A stretch of 5,606 nucleotides of DNA from Candidatus Omnitrophota bacterium (GTDB taxonomy: Bacteria > Omnitrophota > Gorgyraeia > JACOVV01): NCBI GenBank assembly GCA_023248175.1, contig JAHFFC010000047.1, positions 1,326 through 6,931 on the forward strand. Direction: 5' to 3'. The position numbers and the translations under genes were made by a program. Position 1 is the first letter of the stretch. Each line of letters starts with the position of its first letter. Of the stretch, positions 5,016 through 5,606 are shown one piece after another. The notes beneath the pieces were generated by a model, which worked only from the letters and a program-made list of their open reading frames with translations, searched no databases and had not been told where the DNA came from.

Positions 5016-5606
5016 GACGCCGCCGCGATAAACCGAATTTGCTCCACCAGATCAGAGACTAATGGCACCGTTTGATCGATCTCCAATTTGGTAGTGTATC
5101 TGCTCAAACTAAACCGAATGGTTCCTCGTGCCAGCGGCTCTGGAACCGCCATCGCTTTTAGAACATGAGAAGGTAACATTAAACCCGAGACACATGCCGA
5201 GCCCGATGAAACACAAACGGCTCGATCGCTCAACGCCAGAATCAGAGTTTCTGAATCGGCATTTTGAAAACTGACCAGGCTTGTATTCGGCAATCGCTCC
5301 GTCCGTTTTCCATGAATCACCATCTTTGAGATTCGATTCTCCAACTCTCCTTCCAACTGGTCCCTCAATTGCCGAATTCGCTCTATCTCTTCTTGTTTTT
5401 GCGATATCAATCCTTCGCAGGCCTTTCCTACTGCTGCAATCCCCGGAACATTTTCGGTCCCTCCCCGTCGGTCCCGCTCCTGATGCCCTCCCAGAATGAG
5501 CGGCTTCCAAGGAGTCCCCTTCCTTATATAGAGTACCCCGATTCCCTTAGGAGCATGGAGCTTGTGCCCCGAGAAAGAGAACAAACCGATCGGGATTTCT
5601 TTCAGA
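5012..5606 (-). CDS. nifS: Cysteine desulfurase, NifS/IscS family, C-terminal 197 residues; 5' end outside window
   Basis: This PLP enzyme takes sulfur from L-cysteine as a persulfide and passes it to Fe-S cluster assembly or to thiolation of tRNA and cofactors. The frame is open to the right edge, so the start and the first half are missing. Visible landmarks, numbered in this fragment, are the PLP-binding lysine in FSGHK (Lys15), PKGIGVLYIRKG, the GGHQERDRRGGTENVPGI block, and the catalytic cysteine in SSGSAC (Cys138, codon 5192-5194). The GGHQER..GTEN block and SSGSAC loop place it in group I (NifS/IscS), not SufS. I cannot tell a housekeeping IscS role from a dedicated NifS role, so the symbol marks the family only. 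The protein ends IRFIAAAS and its TGA overlaps the possible queD ATG by 4 nt, which suggests cotranscription. No isc or nif partner gene is visible. Confidence 0.93.
   Translation of the reverse strand, partial: LKEIPIGLFSFSGHKLHAPKGIGVLYIRKGTPWKPLILGGHQERDRRGGTENVPGIAAVGKACEGLISQKQEEIERIRQLRDQLEGELENRISKMVIHGKRTERLPNTSLVSFQNADSETLILALSDRAVCVSSGSACVSGLMLPSHVLKAMAVPEPLARGTIRFSLSRYTTKLEIDQTVPLVSDLVEQIRFIAAAS

Overview
The window is a compact bacterial gene row in which every recognisable gene is on the minus strand, so transcription runs from high to low coordinates. In that order it holds: the C-terminal part of a NifS/IscS-type cysteine desulfurase (off the right edge), queD (queuosine/7-deazaguanine synthesis), a 250-bp patch of palindromic repeats, mqnA (chorismate dehydratase), a secreted His/Glu/Arg-rich coiled-coil protein of unknown function, mqnC (radical-SAM futalosine-pathway cyclase), and the N-terminal 510 codons of a class II, adenosylcobalamin-dependent ribonucleotide reductase (nrdJ, off the left edge).

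The genes suggest a Gram-negative bacterium that makes menaquinone by the futalosine route and reduces ribonucleotides with B12, so anaerobic or oxygen-flexible growth is plausible. Base composition is roughly balanced. The gene set and the repeat types would suit an environmental lineage such as Nitrospirota, the deltaproteobacterial phyla or Acidobacteriota, but no sequence search was possible and the phylum is a guess.

The desulfurase and queD overlap by 4 nt (ATGA). mqnA, the coiled-coil gene and mqnC form a tight unit: a 35-nt overlap, then a 14-nt gap, each downstream gene with its own Shine-Dalgarno sequence. nrdJ follows after 130 bp and has its own sigma70-like promoter. Biochemically, MqnA makes 3-enolpyruvylbenzoate from chorismate and MqnC cyclises dehypoxanthine futalosine. 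MqnE, MqnB and MqnD are not in the window. MqnC needs a [4Fe-4S] cluster, whose sulfur would come from a cysteine desulfurase of the kind at the right edge; that link is inferred.

The most unusual parts are three. (1) Positions 4362-4621 are a mosaic of small repeats: a short palindrome, a 36-bp inverted-repeat pair whose hairpins differ only by compensatory base changes, and an expanded copy of the short palindrome filled with GCC-NNN-GGC mini-hairpins. (2) Two related 7-bp tandem arrays flank queD and are read into both ends of its protein. (3) A secreted histidine-rich coiled-coil protein is embedded between two menaquinone genes. No RNA gene, CRISPR array, insertion sequence or prophage was seen.
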